From assembly GCA_902784585.1 (NCBI GenBank), contig CACZVM010000002.1, forward strand, positions 98,693 to 162,692: DNA of 64,000 nucleotides, read 5' to 3'. Every line of letters begins with the position of its first letter. Positions within the stretch are counted from its first letter, which is position 1. Below the pieces are notes generated by a model. The model ran no database searches. It saw only the letters and a list, made by a program, of their open reading frames with translations, and was not told the DNA's origin. Shown piece by piece: positions 25,900 through 34,525 of this stretch. This DNA comes from an uncultured Bacteroidales bacterium (GTDB lineage Bacteria; Bacteroidota; Bacteroidia; Bacteroidales; Paludibacteraceae). A program made the position numbers and the translations under genes.

Positions 25900-26036
25900 G
25901 GCGATTTTAGATACTTTTATGGATATTTTCTAAAATCACGCCATATATACTATATAGTATATATAAGTAGGGGTGGGATGCGATATTCTCTCGTTCCGAT
26001 CAGGTTCCGATCAGGTGGCGCTCAGGTGGCGCGTAA
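25900..26036. repeat. Inverted repeat, perfect 22-bp palindrome and 11-bp direct repeats
   Basis: Three structures follow one another in a gene-free gap. 25900-25910 pairs with 25930-25942 (GGCG-ATTTTAG with CTAAAAT-CA-CGCC). 25943-25964 is a perfect palindrome with half-site ATATATACTAT. 25993-26036 holds four 11-bp units (GTTCCGATCAG twice, then GTGGCGCTCAG and a variant). The gap 25885-26139 has no ORF with coding character. This could be a terminator/attachment region or relic of a mobile element. Confidence 0.8.
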
Positions 26037-26139
26037 GTAATGTTGTGGCGGAAGTCATGCAGCGAGTGGTACCCCTCGGAGGGGGAGACTCTCAATAATG
26101 TCTTGTAAATGGCCGGTGAATGGCAGGTGGGCGGCAAGG

Positions 26140-26811
26140 CTACAGGGCAGAGAAAGTGTAACCTTCAGAGAGGAGAAAGTCGATGACGCGGGGAAGGACG
26201 ACGAGTGTGCGGTCGGCGGACTTGATGGAGTCGTGGAAATTGATGATGGATCCCGGGCGCGTCTCGCGACGGACGGTAGCCATGATCTGATCGGGCGTGA
26301 CGGACGCATCGTAATCACGCGTCAGCACATCCCAATAGATGAGTTGATAGCCCTCCTGATGGAGCGCAAAACGCTGACGAAGCGTCGCCTTGCCGTAAGG
26401 CGGACGGAATAAGGTAGGAATGCGGAAAGAGGTCTGATGAGTGATGATGGCCTTTTGGCATCGGGCTACGTTGGCCATATATTCATCAATGGGCGTGTGC
26501 CAGCCTTTGAGGTGGTTGTAGGTATGATTGCCGACAGAATGACCGGCCGCAACGACCTGCGCAAAGACATCAGGGTGCTTGTCGATATTCTCACCCACCA
26601 TGAAGAACGTGGCCTTGATGCCATAGCGATCGAGGATAGCGAGGACCTGAGGTGTGACCTCAGGGATAGGACCGTCATCGAAGGTGAGATAGACCGTGCG
26701 GGTACGGTCTTTCAAACTCCCTGTTTGATTATTGGCTGAAGGCTCTCTACCCGTACGGAAAGTTGCGTACGGGTAGAGATGTTGAAATATGGATTTTAGT
26801 AATCTAGTCAT
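26140..26811 (-). CDS. Polysaccharide deacetylase (NodB homology domain), 223 aa
   Basis: A carbohydrate esterase family 4 protein. YLTFDDGPIPEVTPQVL contains the catalytic Asp and metal Asp (TFDDGP). GNHTYNHLKGW supplies the metal histidines, LFRPPYGKATL the RPPYG motif, and INFHDSIK the final histidine. It should remove N-acetyl groups from an envelope or capsular glycan. A hydrophobic N-terminus is short (MTRLLKSIFQHL), so membrane anchoring is uncertain. The start codon lies inside a run of CTAGTC repeats, 20 bp after the ROK kinase stop. Confidence 0.9.
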   Translation of the reverse strand: MTRLLKSIFQHLYPYATFRTGREPSANNQTGSLKDRTRTVYLTFDDGPIPEVTPQVLAILDRYGIKATFFMVGENIDKHPDVFAQVVAAGHSVGNHTYNHLKGWHTPIDEYMANVARCQKAIITHQTSFRIPTLFRPPYGKATLRQRFALHQEGYQLIYWDVLTRDYDASVTPDQIMATVRRETRPGSIINFHDSIKSADRTLVVLPRVIDFLLSEGYTFSAL

Positions 26812-26831
26812 CTAGTCTTCTAGTCAACTAG
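26799..26831. repeat. CTAGTC-type junction repeat
   Basis: AATCTAGTCATCTAGTCTTC and CTAGTCAACTAG units with an 8-9 bp period overlap the start codon of the deacetylase gene and fill the gap to the ROK kinase stop. Similar to the ACTGGTCA array upstream of dnaK. Confidence 0.88.
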
Positions 26832-27788
26832 TTACCAAGCCAGTGACGAGGCGCCGAGGATAGCGGCATCAGAGTCCTTGAGCACCGAGATAGAAACAGG
26901 GATCTTGCCTTTCCAGATCGGCATGAGGTTGGCGTCGAGCGCCTCGCGGATAGGATCCATGATCCAATGGCCGGACTTAGTGAGACCGCCGAAGAGGATG
27001 ATAGCCTCGGGCGAGGAGAAATGAACGAAGTCAGCCAGTTTCTCGCCCAGCAGACGACCGGTGTAGTCGAAGATCTGCTTGGCCACCAGATCGCCCTTCT
27101 CTGCTGCATCGAAGACGTCCTTGGACGTGATATGATCGATGTCGGCCACTTGACGGAGCAACGTCGGTTGAGTGGTAGAGGTAACGATCTCCTTCGCCGT
27201 GCGTGCAACGCCCGTAGCCGATGCATAAGCCTCGATACAACCCTTCTGGCCGCAGCCGCAGAGACGTCCGTTGCCCGAATGGTCGATCTTGCAGTGGCCG
27301 AGCTCACCGGCAAATCCGTCGTGTCCATAGAGGAGTTTGCCATCAATGACGATACCCGAGCCAACACCCGTACCGAGAGTGATGACGATGAAGTTCTTCA
27401 TTCCGCGCGCCGAGCCGTAGATCATCTCACCCTGCGCTGCAGCGTTGGCATCGTTGGTGATGGAACACTTGACGCCCATGCGCTCGCTGATGAGTTTGGC
27501 AAAAGGCACAACACCTTTCCACGGCAGATTAGGTGCCTGCTCGATGCAACCCGAATAGAAATTGGCATTCGGTGCACCGCAGCCTACTCCCACTACGTCG
27601 CTCATCTCTATTCCTTCATCCTCAACCAGTTTCTTCAGACCGGCGCAGAGCACGTCGCAATACTCTTCGATGTCAGGGTACTGCTGGGTAGGAAGAGAAT
27701 TACTGCGAAGAACCTGTCCGTCTTCGTTAACCAGACCGAACTTGGTGCCTGTTCCACCCAAGTCGATTCCTAAAGCATACTTCTTCAT
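26832..27788 (-). CDS. ROK-family sugar kinase (glucokinase-like), 318 aa
   Basis: ALGIDLGGTGTKFGLV is the ATP phosphate motif, SITNDANAAAQGE and ITLGTGVGSGIVI follow, and GHCKIDHSGNGRLCGCGQKGCIEAYAS carries the ROK zinc motif CxCGxxGC (from about residue 184). The length and the absence of an N-terminal helix-turn-helix mean a kinase rather than a repressor. It probably phosphorylates glucose or another hexose in the cytosol. It is flanked by low-complexity repeats on both sides. Confidence 0.9.
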   Translation of the reverse strand: MKKYALGIDLGGTGTKFGLVNEDGQVLRSNSLPTQQYPDIEEYCDVLCAGLKKLVEDEGIEMSDVVGVGCGAPNANFYSGCIEQAPNLPWKGVVPFAKLISERMGVKCSITNDANAAAQGEMIYGSARGMKNFIVITLGTGVGSGIVIDGKLLYGHDGFAGELGHCKIDHSGNGRLCGCGQKGCIEAYASATGVARTAKEIVTSTTQPTLLRQVADIDHITSKDVFDAAEKGDLVAKQIFDYTGRLLGEKLADFVHFSSPEAIILFGGLTKSGHWIMDPIREALDANLMPIWKGKIPVSISVLKDSDAAILGASSLAW

Positions 27789-27790
27789 TG

Positions 27791-27826
27791 TATAGAAATT
27801 AAAAATTAAAAATTACGAATTAAAAA
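27791..27826. repeat. AATTAAAAATTA-type junction repeat
   Basis: AAATTAAAAATTAAAAATTA with further units to 27826 fills the space between the DPP4-like stop (27827) and the ROK kinase start (27788). Confidence 0.85.
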
Positions 27827-29824
27827 TTACAGTTCCTTCGCCAGGAAGCGAAGCACTCTGTTGTGCATATGCATGGCGTTGTTGCCACGGCGCAGATGAT
27901 GGTTGTCGTCGGGATAGAGTTGCATCTCAAACTGCTTGTCCGCCCGCACGAGTGCGTCGATATACTGCATCGTGTGCTGGACATGTACATTGTCGTCGGC
28001 GGTGCCATGGATGATGAGGACATTGCCCGTCAGATCCTTGGCGAGCGGCAGGAGCGATGCCTCACGATAACCGCGGTCGTTGACCTGCGGCCGACGCATG
28101 TAACGCTCGGTGTAAGCCGAGTCGTAGAGCCGCCAGTCGGTGACCGGCGCGATGGCTATACCGGCCTTGAAAGGATGGCCCTGCATGCTCATTGTATAAA
28201 GGGTCTCGTAGCCGCCGTAAGACCAGCCGAGCAAGGCGATGCGGTCGCCGTCTATATACTCTTGCTGCGCAGCCCATTTAGCCGCAGCAATCAGGTCTTC
28301 CGCCTCTTTCTCGCCAAGCGACATATAGGTCTCGTTGCGCCATGCCCTACCCTTGCAGTCCGAACCGCGCGGATCAACGATAAGTACGGCGTAGCCTTCA
28401 GCCACCAAAGCGTACTCAAATTTCTTACGCCAACGGTTCAACACCCGCTGACTCGCAGGGCCGCTATAGTGCATGACGACTAATGGTGATTGGTTATTGG
28501 TTATTGGTGAAAGAAGCATGGCCTCGAGTTCCTGGCCGTTGGCATTGGGGATACGCAGCTGTTGCGGTTCGGGCAGTTGATTAGCCTGCCATGCCTCACG
28601 GACAGCTGAATTGTCCTCTAAACGTTCACGGGAGATCATCTTATTGCCTTTGAGCGTGCAAAGGGTGTACGTATTCGGTGTATCGAACGACTGGAAGCAC
28701 TCGATCATCCGCTTGCCGTCTTTGGAGAAACGTGCGCTGTGCGTACCTTCGCCATCGGAGAGCAGCGTGATATCCGCTTTCTTCAGATTGAGCGCATAGA
28801 GCTGCCGCGTAGAGGGTGTCGGAGCCGCCTGATAGTAGAGCGTCTGGGTGGCCTCATCCACAGCATAGAGAGCCGTCACATCGATGTTCTCGGGAGTGAG
28901 GGCTCGCTGCTGGATACCTTGAGCCGAATAGAGGTAGGCACGACGCCAGCCGTCTTTCTCGCTGAGCGCGACGAAGCTGTCGTCCGCCAACCAGAGCCAC
29001 TGGTCGAAGAGTGCGTATTCAACAAAATATTTCTTGCTCTCCTCTTTGTAGAGCGGGTGCGCCACTGTGGATTTGGCATTGCAAGCGAACACCTCCATCT
29101 TCGTCTGGTCGCGATTGACGCGCAGCACGATCAGTTCACCGGAGTTGGTCCAGCGGAGACGCGGGAAATAGACATCGGCCTTTTCGGTATTCACCTGCAT
29201 GGTGAGGATACCCTTGGTAGGCACATCATAGACGCACACCGAAGCCTTGGCATTGTCGCAGCCGGCCTTGGGATAACGGAGTGTGTCGGCTGTGGGATAC
29301 TGGCCAGTCAGGTAGTTCTGCCATGCAAAAGCAGGCACTTCACGTTCATCCAGGCGGACAAAAGCCAGCTGCTTGGAGTCGGGCGACCATGCAAAGAGCG
29401 CCGTCGTGCCGAACTCCTCCTCATAAAGCCAGTCGGCTATACCGTTGATGATATCGGCGTTGGCATCCTTGGTGACTGCTATCTCCGTACCGAAATCGAG
29501 CTTGTGGATATAGAGGTTGTTATCCTTGGCAAAAGCCACGTAGCGACCGTTGGGACTGAGTTGCGCATCGCGCACTTTACCCAAGTTCAACCCAGCGCCT
29601 AACTGCTTGCGTATATTACGCTGGGTGTCCACGATATACCAGTCGGCCACCTGTGAGTGGCGGAACAACTTATCGGCATTCTCGTACTCAAGGCGGTAGC
29701 GTTGCGATGTCTCTTGACCGACAGACAGGATACTATCCTGCTTCTCCGCAGAGAGGGTCTTGGCATTGTAGTCGCCGGCCAGAATACCCGGCAACACAGA
29801 AAGTATGAAGAGAAGAATTTTCAT
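27827..29824 (-). CDS. Dipeptidyl-peptidase IV-like serine peptidase (S9 family), 665 aa
   Basis: A signal peptide (MKILLFILSVLPGILAG) is followed by an eight-bladed propeller domain (roughly 40-410) and an alpha/beta-hydrolase domain. The nucleophile elbow is GWSYGGYETLYTM, the catalytic Asp lies in IIHGTADDNVHVQ, and the His in YPDDNHHLRRGNN. It should release dipeptides from peptide N-termini in the periplasm. The glutamate pair that fixes substrate amino groups is plausibly in DWLYEEEFGTT. One in-frame low-complexity insertion encodes SPITNNQSPLVV (DNA ~28480-28510). The start shares one base with the stop of the secreted-protein gene upstream. Confidence 0.92.
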   Translation of the reverse strand: MKILLFILSVLPGILAGDYNAKTLSAEKQDSILSVGQETSQRYRLEYENADKLFRHSQVADWYIVDTQRNIRKQLGAGLNLGKVRDAQLSPNGRYVAFAKDNNLYIHKLDFGTEIAVTKDANADIINGIADWLYEEEFGTTALFAWSPDSKQLAFVRLDEREVPAFAWQNYLTGQYPTADTLRYPKAGCDNAKASVCVYDVPTKGILTMQVNTEKADVYFPRLRWTNSGELIVLRVNRDQTKMEVFACNAKSTVAHPLYKEESKKYFVEYALFDQWLWLADDSFVALSEKDGWRRAYLYSAQGIQQRALTPENIDVTALYAVDEATQTLYYQAAPTPSTRQLYALNLKKADITLLSDGEGTHSARFSKDGKRMIECFQSFDTPNTYTLCTLKGNKMISRERLEDNSAVREAWQANQLPEPQQLRIPNANGQELEAMLLSPITNNQSPLVVMHYSGPASQRVLNRWRKKFEYALVAEGYAVLIVDPRGSDCKGRAWRNETYMSLGEKEAEDLIAAAKWAAQQEYIDGDRIALLGWSYGGYETLYTMSMQGHPFKAGIAIAPVTDWRLYDSAYTERYMRRPQVNDRGYREASLLPLAKDLTGNVLIIHGTADDNVHVQHTMQYIDALVRADKQFEMQLYPDDNHHLRRGNNAMHMHNRVLRFLAKEL

Positions 29825-31101
29825 CAGCGTAAATAGAGTTTTTTATGTCCGTTCTGAATATGGATTTCGTAGTTCCCGAAGCGAATGATGCGTTCGGCAG
29901 AAGCAGCTTCCTGCGTCTCGTCGATGCCCAAGGCCCACTCGGGATGTGTGGTGAAGGCATAGAGTTCGGTAGGCATCATCGTGTCCTGCAGGCCCATCGG
30001 CGACACACCGGGATTAGCCTGCAACAGCCCCGCATAGTTGTTTTGCGTTTGCGTGTCATAGACATTGAGCCATAGCACGTAGTTCTTACCTCCTATCACG
30101 GTGTAGAAAATAGTCTGGTCGCCCGAATGATAGACACGCCAAGGCGAGGCCTGATCCGCCATCGTACGCGATGCGACCGAATAGCCGATAGGCGTACCCG
30201 TCGGTACGTGGGATATATAGGCCGTGTCGGTGCCGACAAAAGTGATCTGGTAGTGCTGGTTATCATCATATGTATCGACCGCAGCACTCGTCATTCTCCC
30301 GTTCGCAGGCACTCCGCGCAAGGCCACATGCAAGTCACGATTGACATACATATAGACACCAGAAATGAGTTCCTCCACAAAGGGTTTCTCGCCCTGCATC
30401 TCTGCGTATTGGTACACGGCCCAGAGGCTGTCGTTGCCCGTAGGATAGAAGCGATTGCCGGCATAATGAAGACTCGGTTGTTCGTCTATCGTCCCCAAAT
30501 CCCGCTCACTCCAACCGACAAAACGCCAATGTGTGCGATTAGGCAAGGCAGGCAATAGCACACCTGCTCCGCCGGATGACTCCGTCAGCGTAGCATAGAG
30601 CTGGTTGCCGTCCGTGAGTGTGACGGTATAGGTCGGTGCGGGCGGCTCAGGCGGCGCGGGCAAGTAAGTGATGACAAAACGCTCGATATAAAGCGAATTG
30701 GTTGATCCTCCTAATTGCAAGACAAGCGACTCGGAGATGAGCCGGCTGCCTTGCCAGGCCATTACCGCATGGTAGTTGTCGGCATCGTAGGTGCCACACC
30801 AGTCGCGGAGCGAACCACTCTTGGTTGCCAGCAGTGTGCCATCCGCTGTGACGGTGATCGTACCGGCTCCGGATGATGTGTTAGAACGCAGATAATAGTC
30901 GATCTGCTGCACCTCTATACCGGCGATACCGGTCAGCACCAGCGTCGCTACGTCACCTGCACGCACCGTCCCTTTCTGGTACGTACAATCGTACTCGGCC
31001 GTAACGCCTGCAGGCAGCTCACCGCTACCCTGCACCGACGACTTCGACTGCACCGTCCACGTCATTACAGCCGATAAGATCATTGCGAACATTCCGTTCA
31101 T
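29824..31101 (-). CDS. Secreted protein with T9SS-type tail, 425 aa
   Basis: A hydrophobic N-terminus (MNGMFAMILSAVMTWTVQS) is consistent with export. The middle contains HWRFVGWSERDLGTI...LWAVYQY (residues ~190-235), which resembles an InlB-type B-repeat. The end (ERIIRFGNYEIHIQNGHKKLY) resembles T9SS C-terminal signals. No enzyme motif is visible. It is first in a two-gene unit with the DPP4-like peptidase and is driven by the promoter at 31125-31156. Probable cell-surface protein of unknown function. Confidence 0.75.
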   Translation of the reverse strand: MNGMFAMILSAVMTWTVQSKSSVQGSGELPAGVTAEYDCTYQKGTVRAGDVATLVLTGIAGIEVQQIDYYLRSNTSSGAGTITVTADGTLLATKSGSLRDWCGTYDADNYHAVMAWQGSRLISESLVLQLGGSTNSLYIERFVITYLPAPPEPPAPTYTVTLTDGNQLYATLTESSGGAGVLLPALPNRTHWRFVGWSERDLGTIDEQPSLHYAGNRFYPTGNDSLWAVYQYAEMQGEKPFVEELISGVYMYVNRDLHVALRGVPANGRMTSAAVDTYDDNQHYQITFVGTDTAYISHVPTGTPIGYSVASRTMADQASPWRVYHSGDQTIFYTVIGGKNYVLWLNVYDTQTQNNYAGLLQANPGVSPMGLQDTMMPTELYAFTTHPEWALGIDETQEAASAERIIRFGNYEIHIQNGHKKLYLR

Positions 31102-31124
31102 ATCTGCTCACACAATTTTGCGTG

Positions 31125-31156
31125 CAAAATTACAGAAAAAAAACGACATGTGCAAA
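31125..31156 (-). promoter_or_regulatory. Bacteroidota promoter for the secreted protein/DPP4 pair
   Basis: TTTG (31156-31153), 20 nt, TAATTTTG (31132-31125) reading leftwards, 24 bp before the ATG. It is back to back with the nadK promoter. Confidence 0.85.
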
Positions 31157-31180
31157 TAATCGTACTATTTTTTCTTAAAA

Positions 31181-31212
31181 TTTGCATATATGCAATTTTT
31201 GTAGTATCTTTG
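31181..31212 (+). promoter_or_regulatory. Bacteroidota promoter for the nadK-lgt-fmt run
   Basis: TTTG (31181-31184), 20 nt, TATCTTTG (31205-31212) on the + strand, 26 bp before the nadK ATG. Confidence 0.88.
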
Positions 31213-31237
31213 CAGCCGTTTTAATGGATTACACGCA

Positions 31238-32131
31238 ATGACGATAGCTATTTTTGGAAATGCGATGAAGAGCCGAACGCTGCAGGAAGTTCAGCATATT
31301 CTGCAATTCATGACCGACAAAGGTGTGAACGTGCTCCTCTCGCAGGAATTACGTCAAGAACTGAATCTGCGCGGCTATCCCGGTTTTCCTGAGAACTGGG
31401 ACGGCGAGAAGCAACCTGAGAACGTCTATGGCGAGCCCATCGACTTCGCGCTCTCTGTAGGTGGTGACGGTACTTTCCTCACCAGCGCAGCGGCCATCGG
31501 CAACAAGAACATCCCCATCCTGGGTGTCAACTGCGGCCATCTGGGTTTTCTGGCAGAAGTGCAGACCCAAGACCTGGACGACATCCTCAAGCAACTGGTG
31601 GACGGTCAGTACGCCATCGAGCAACGCCGTCTGCTCTCGCTTACGGTGCTCGACAAAGACGGTATCGTGCGCGACGACCTGATCATGTCGCCCAACGCAC
31701 TGAACGAGATAGCTATCCTCAAGCAAGGTCTGACCAACATGCTGTCCATAGAGACCAAGGTGAACGGCGAGTTGCTCCACACCTACCACTCCGACGGACT
31801 GGTCATCGCCACGCCTACGGGTAGTACGGCCTACAACCTGTCGATCGGAGGACCGCTGCTCGTACCACAGAGCCGAGGTATCATCCTCACACCAATCGCT
31901 CCGCACAGCCTGACCGTGAAACCGCTGATCGTACCCGACGACTGGAAACTGGACATGCGCGTCAGCAGTCGCTACGACTCATATATGGTGTCGGTGGACG
32001 GCCGCAGCCAGAGCCTGAGCACCGATATGAGTCTGCATATTGAGCAGGCCGACTACACCGTCAAACTGGTGCAGATAGGCGACAACAGTTTTCTCAAATC
32101 GCTCCGCGCTAAACTCAACTGGGGCAAATGA
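31238..32131 (+). CDS. nadK: NAD kinase
   Basis: A 297-residue ATP-NAD kinase that makes NADP in the cytosol. The catalytic GGDGT motif is at residues 75-79 (ALSVGGDGTFLTSA), and ILGVNCGHLGFLAEV, SPNALNEI and YHSDGLVIATPTGSTAYNLS follow in the family order. It is first in a tight run: it overlaps lgt by four bases (ATGA), lgt overlaps fmt by four, and fmt overlaps the HD gene by 14. The promoter is at 31181-31212. Confidence 0.97.
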   Translation: MTIAIFGNAMKSRTLQEVQHILQFMTDKGVNVLLSQELRQELNLRGYPGFPENWDGEKQPENVYGEPIDFALSVGGDGTFLTSAAAIGNKNIPILGVNCGHLGFLAEVQTQDLDDILKQLVDGQYAIEQRRLLSLTVLDKDGIVRDDLIMSPNALNEIAILKQGLTNMLSIETKVNGELLHTYHSDGLVIATPTGSTAYNLSIGGPLLVPQSRGIILTPIAPHSLTVKPLIVPDDWKLDMRVSSRYDSYMVSVDGRSQSLSTDMSLHIEQADYTVKLVQIGDNSFLKSLRAKLNWGK

Positions 32132-33045
32132 TACTCGATTTCATCACCTGGGATGTCAACCCCGTAGCTATCCCCTTCGGGGACGGCGGTATCCGTTGGT
32201 ACGGCCTGATGTGGGCTCTCGGTATCTATGCCTGCTGGGCTCTCAACGAACGGATGTATCGCAAGGAAAACTGCCCTGCCGAGTGGGCCGACCAACTCTT
32301 CTTCTGGATGACACTGGGTGCCATCATCGGTTCGCGTCTGGGTCATTGCCTGTTCTACGAGTGGCATCAGTTCGGTCGGCCTTGGTACCTCTTCGGATGG
32401 GAATTCACTTATCGTAATCCATACATAGAGAACCCCTTCCGCATCCTGCATATATGGGAAGGCGGACTGGCCAGTCACGGCGGTGCATTGGGTCTGATCA
32501 TCGGTGCATGGCTGCTGAACAAATACCGCTTCAGCCGTTATCCGCAGTTCCAAACCAGTTGGCTATGGATACTCGACCGAGTGGCTATCGGCGTCGGCAT
32601 CACCGGTGCACTTATCCGCTTCGGCAACCTGATGAACAGTGAGATATACGGTGGACCGACCGATCTGCCATGGGGTTTTATCTTCGTGCGCGACGGCCAG
32701 ACGGTGCCGTGTCACCCGACGCAGATATACGAGATGATCTACTGCATCCTCGGCTTTGCCGTGACCTGGGCGATGTATCGCTACACCGATGCCCGTCGGC
32801 GCGAGGGACTGCTGCTGGGTGTATTCTTGGAGATCATCTTCTTCACCCGCTTCTGCCTAGAGTTCATCAAAAACGATCAGGAAGCGTTTGAGGCCGACCA
32901 ACTGCTGAACATGGGACAACTGCTGAGTCTGCCGTTCATAGCACTAGGTATCTACCTTATTATACGCGCGTACAGGCGTCCCCTGTTGCCTGTGGTGGAG
33001 CGTCAACCGCAAAGTCTGGATCCTAAATATCGGGATAAGAAATGA
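32128..33045 (+). CDS. lgt: Prolipoprotein diacylglyceryl transferase
   Basis: A 305-residue inner-membrane enzyme that moves diacylglycerol from phosphatidylglycerol to the lipobox cysteine, the first step for the many lipoproteins seen in this window. Motifs: RWYGLMWALGIYA near the N-terminus, GGLASHGGALGLIIG (substrate region), and RFGNLMNSEIYGGPTDLPWG, which contains the Lgt signature Arg/Gly/Asn/Glu. At least six hydrophobic segments are visible. ATGA overlap with nadK. Confidence 0.97.
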   Translation: MILDFITWDVNPVAIPFGDGGIRWYGLMWALGIYACWALNERMYRKENCPAEWADQLFFWMTLGAIIGSRLGHCLFYEWHQFGRPWYLFGWEFTYRNPYIENPFRILHIWEGGLASHGGALGLIIGAWLLNKYRFSRYPQFQTSWLWILDRVAIGVGITGALIRFGNLMNSEIYGGPTDLPWGFIFVRDGQTVPCHPTQIYEMIYCILGFAVTWAMYRYTDARRREGLLLGVFLEIIFFTRFCLEFIKNDQEAFEADQLLNMGQLLSLPFIALGIYLIIRAYRRPLLPVVERQPQSLDPKYRDKK

Positions 33046-33971
33046 CAAAAAAAGATCTTCGTATAGTATATATGGGCACACCGGAGTTCGCGGTGGCCAG
33101 TCTGCAAGCCTTGGTGGAAGGCGGATACAACGTAGTGGCGGTTGTCACAATGCCCGACAAACCGGCGGGCCGTGGTCACCAACTGCAATTTAGCGACGTG
33201 AAGAAATATGCGCTATCGGCGGGTCTGCCGGTGTTGCAGCCTGAGCGGCTGAAAGACGAAGCCTTCGTCGAACAACTGCGCAGTTACCATGCTGACCTGC
33301 AGATTGTCGTGGCTTTCCGCATGTTGCCGGAGGTGGTATGGACGATGCCCCGTCTGGGTACGTTCAACCTGCACGCCTCACTGCTGCCTCAGTACCGCGG
33401 TGCCGCGCCCATCAACTGGGCTGTCATCAACGGTGACCGAGAGACAGGCGCCACCACCTTCATGCTCAAGCACGAGATCGACACGGGTAACATGATCCTG
33501 CAGGAACGTATCCCCATCGGCGAGGATGAGAACGTCGGTTCGGTGCATGACCGCCTGATGGCGATGGGTACAGGTCTTGTAACCCGCACCGTCGACCTGA
33601 TTATCGACTGCGAGAACAACGGTACACCGCTGCCTACCACCCCTCAACCGGAGATAGCTGAGCTGCGTCCTGCACCCAAGATCTTCAAAGAAGACTGCGA
33701 GATACGCTTTGCCGAGAAGACGGCGCAAGAGGTAAAGAACTTCGTACGCGGACTTAGTCCCTACCCCGCTGCATGGGCCAACCTCACCATCCACGGACAA
33801 ACGTTCGAAAATGTCAAGATCTTTGCCGTGGAAGCTTCCTCCCATCCCCTCCCTGAAGGGAAAGGAGACATCATTGTGCCATGCAAAGAGGGCGCGGTAA
33901 AAGTGCTGGAGTTGCAAGCCCCAGGCAAGAAACGCATGAACGCGAAAGCATTCTTAAATGGACTACATTAA
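33042..33971 (+). CDS. fmt: Methionyl-tRNA formyltransferase
   Basis: A 309-residue enzyme that formylates the initiator tRNA. RIVYMGTPEFAVASLQAL opens the Rossmann-like domain. FNLHASLLPQYRGAAPINWA is the formyl-folate signature with catalytic His and Asn, and the C-terminal OB-like domain begins near residue 210. A short stretch SSHPLPEGKGD is encoded by low-complexity DNA (33838-33870) that resembles an insertion. ATGA overlap with lgt. Confidence 0.97.
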   Translation: MTKKDLRIVYMGTPEFAVASLQALVEGGYNVVAVVTMPDKPAGRGHQLQFSDVKKYALSAGLPVLQPERLKDEAFVEQLRSYHADLQIVVAFRMLPEVVWTMPRLGTFNLHASLLPQYRGAAPINWAVINGDRETGATTFMLKHEIDTGNMILQERIPIGEDENVGSVHDRLMAMGTGLVTRTVDLIIDCENNGTPLPTTPQPEIAELRPAPKIFKEDCEIRFAEKTAQEVKNFVRGLSPYPAAWANLTIHGQTFENVKIFAVEASSHPLPEGKGDIIVPCKEGAVKVLELQAPGKKRMNAKAFLNGLH

Positions 33972-34515
33972 GCTCATCGACAAATATTACGCCTCGTCTC
34001 CCGAGTTGCGCCATATACTGGTGACCCACAGCCGCCAAGTGGCCGATCGTGCGCTCAAGATCATCGATGCGCACCCGCAGTGGGAAGAACAAGGACTGGT
34101 GGATAGGCAGTTTGTCGAAGAGGCTGCGATGCTGCACGACATAGGCATCATCTACTGCGATGCACCAAAGATCTATTGTCGCGGCCCACATAAATACATC
34201 GAGCACGGTTATCTGGGTGCGGAACTGCTACGGACAGAAGGACTACCCAAACATGCACTCGTGGCCGAACGGCACACGGGTACAGGTATCACCCTCGAAC
34301 AGGTAGAACGCGAGGAACTGCCCATCCCCGAACGCAACTACTGCCCACAGTCGCTCGAGGAGAAGATCATCTGCTACGCAGATAAATTCTACTCAAAAAG
34401 CCACCTCGGCGAAGAGGTGACTATTGAGAAAATCAAATACAACATCTGGAAATACGGCCACGAAGGCTACCTGCGCTGGCAGGCACTCGTCGCACTCTGC
34501 GGCGAGGAGCTCTGA
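33958..34515 (+). CDS. HD-domain phosphohydrolase, 185 aa
   Basis: The HD superfamily metal motif appears as HSRQVADRAL (first His), AAMLHDIGIIYC (His-Asp) and a later GHGYL/AERHTGTG region with further histidines. Members hydrolyse phosphate bonds in nucleotides or cyclic dinucleotides; the substrate here is unknown. It is the last gene of the nadK-lgt-fmt run (14-bp overlap with fmt) and ends 10 bp from the convergent DUF3078 gene. Confidence 0.85.
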   Translation: MDYIKLIDKYYASSPELRHILVTHSRQVADRALKIIDAHPQWEEQGLVDRQFVEEAAMLHDIGIIYCDAPKIYCRGPHKYIEHGYLGAELLRTEGLPKHALVAERHTGTGITLEQVEREELPIPERNYCPQSLEEKIICYADKFYSKSHLGEEVTIEKIKYNIWKYGHEGYLRWQALVALCGEEL

Positions 34516-34525
34516 AGGCTGAAGG

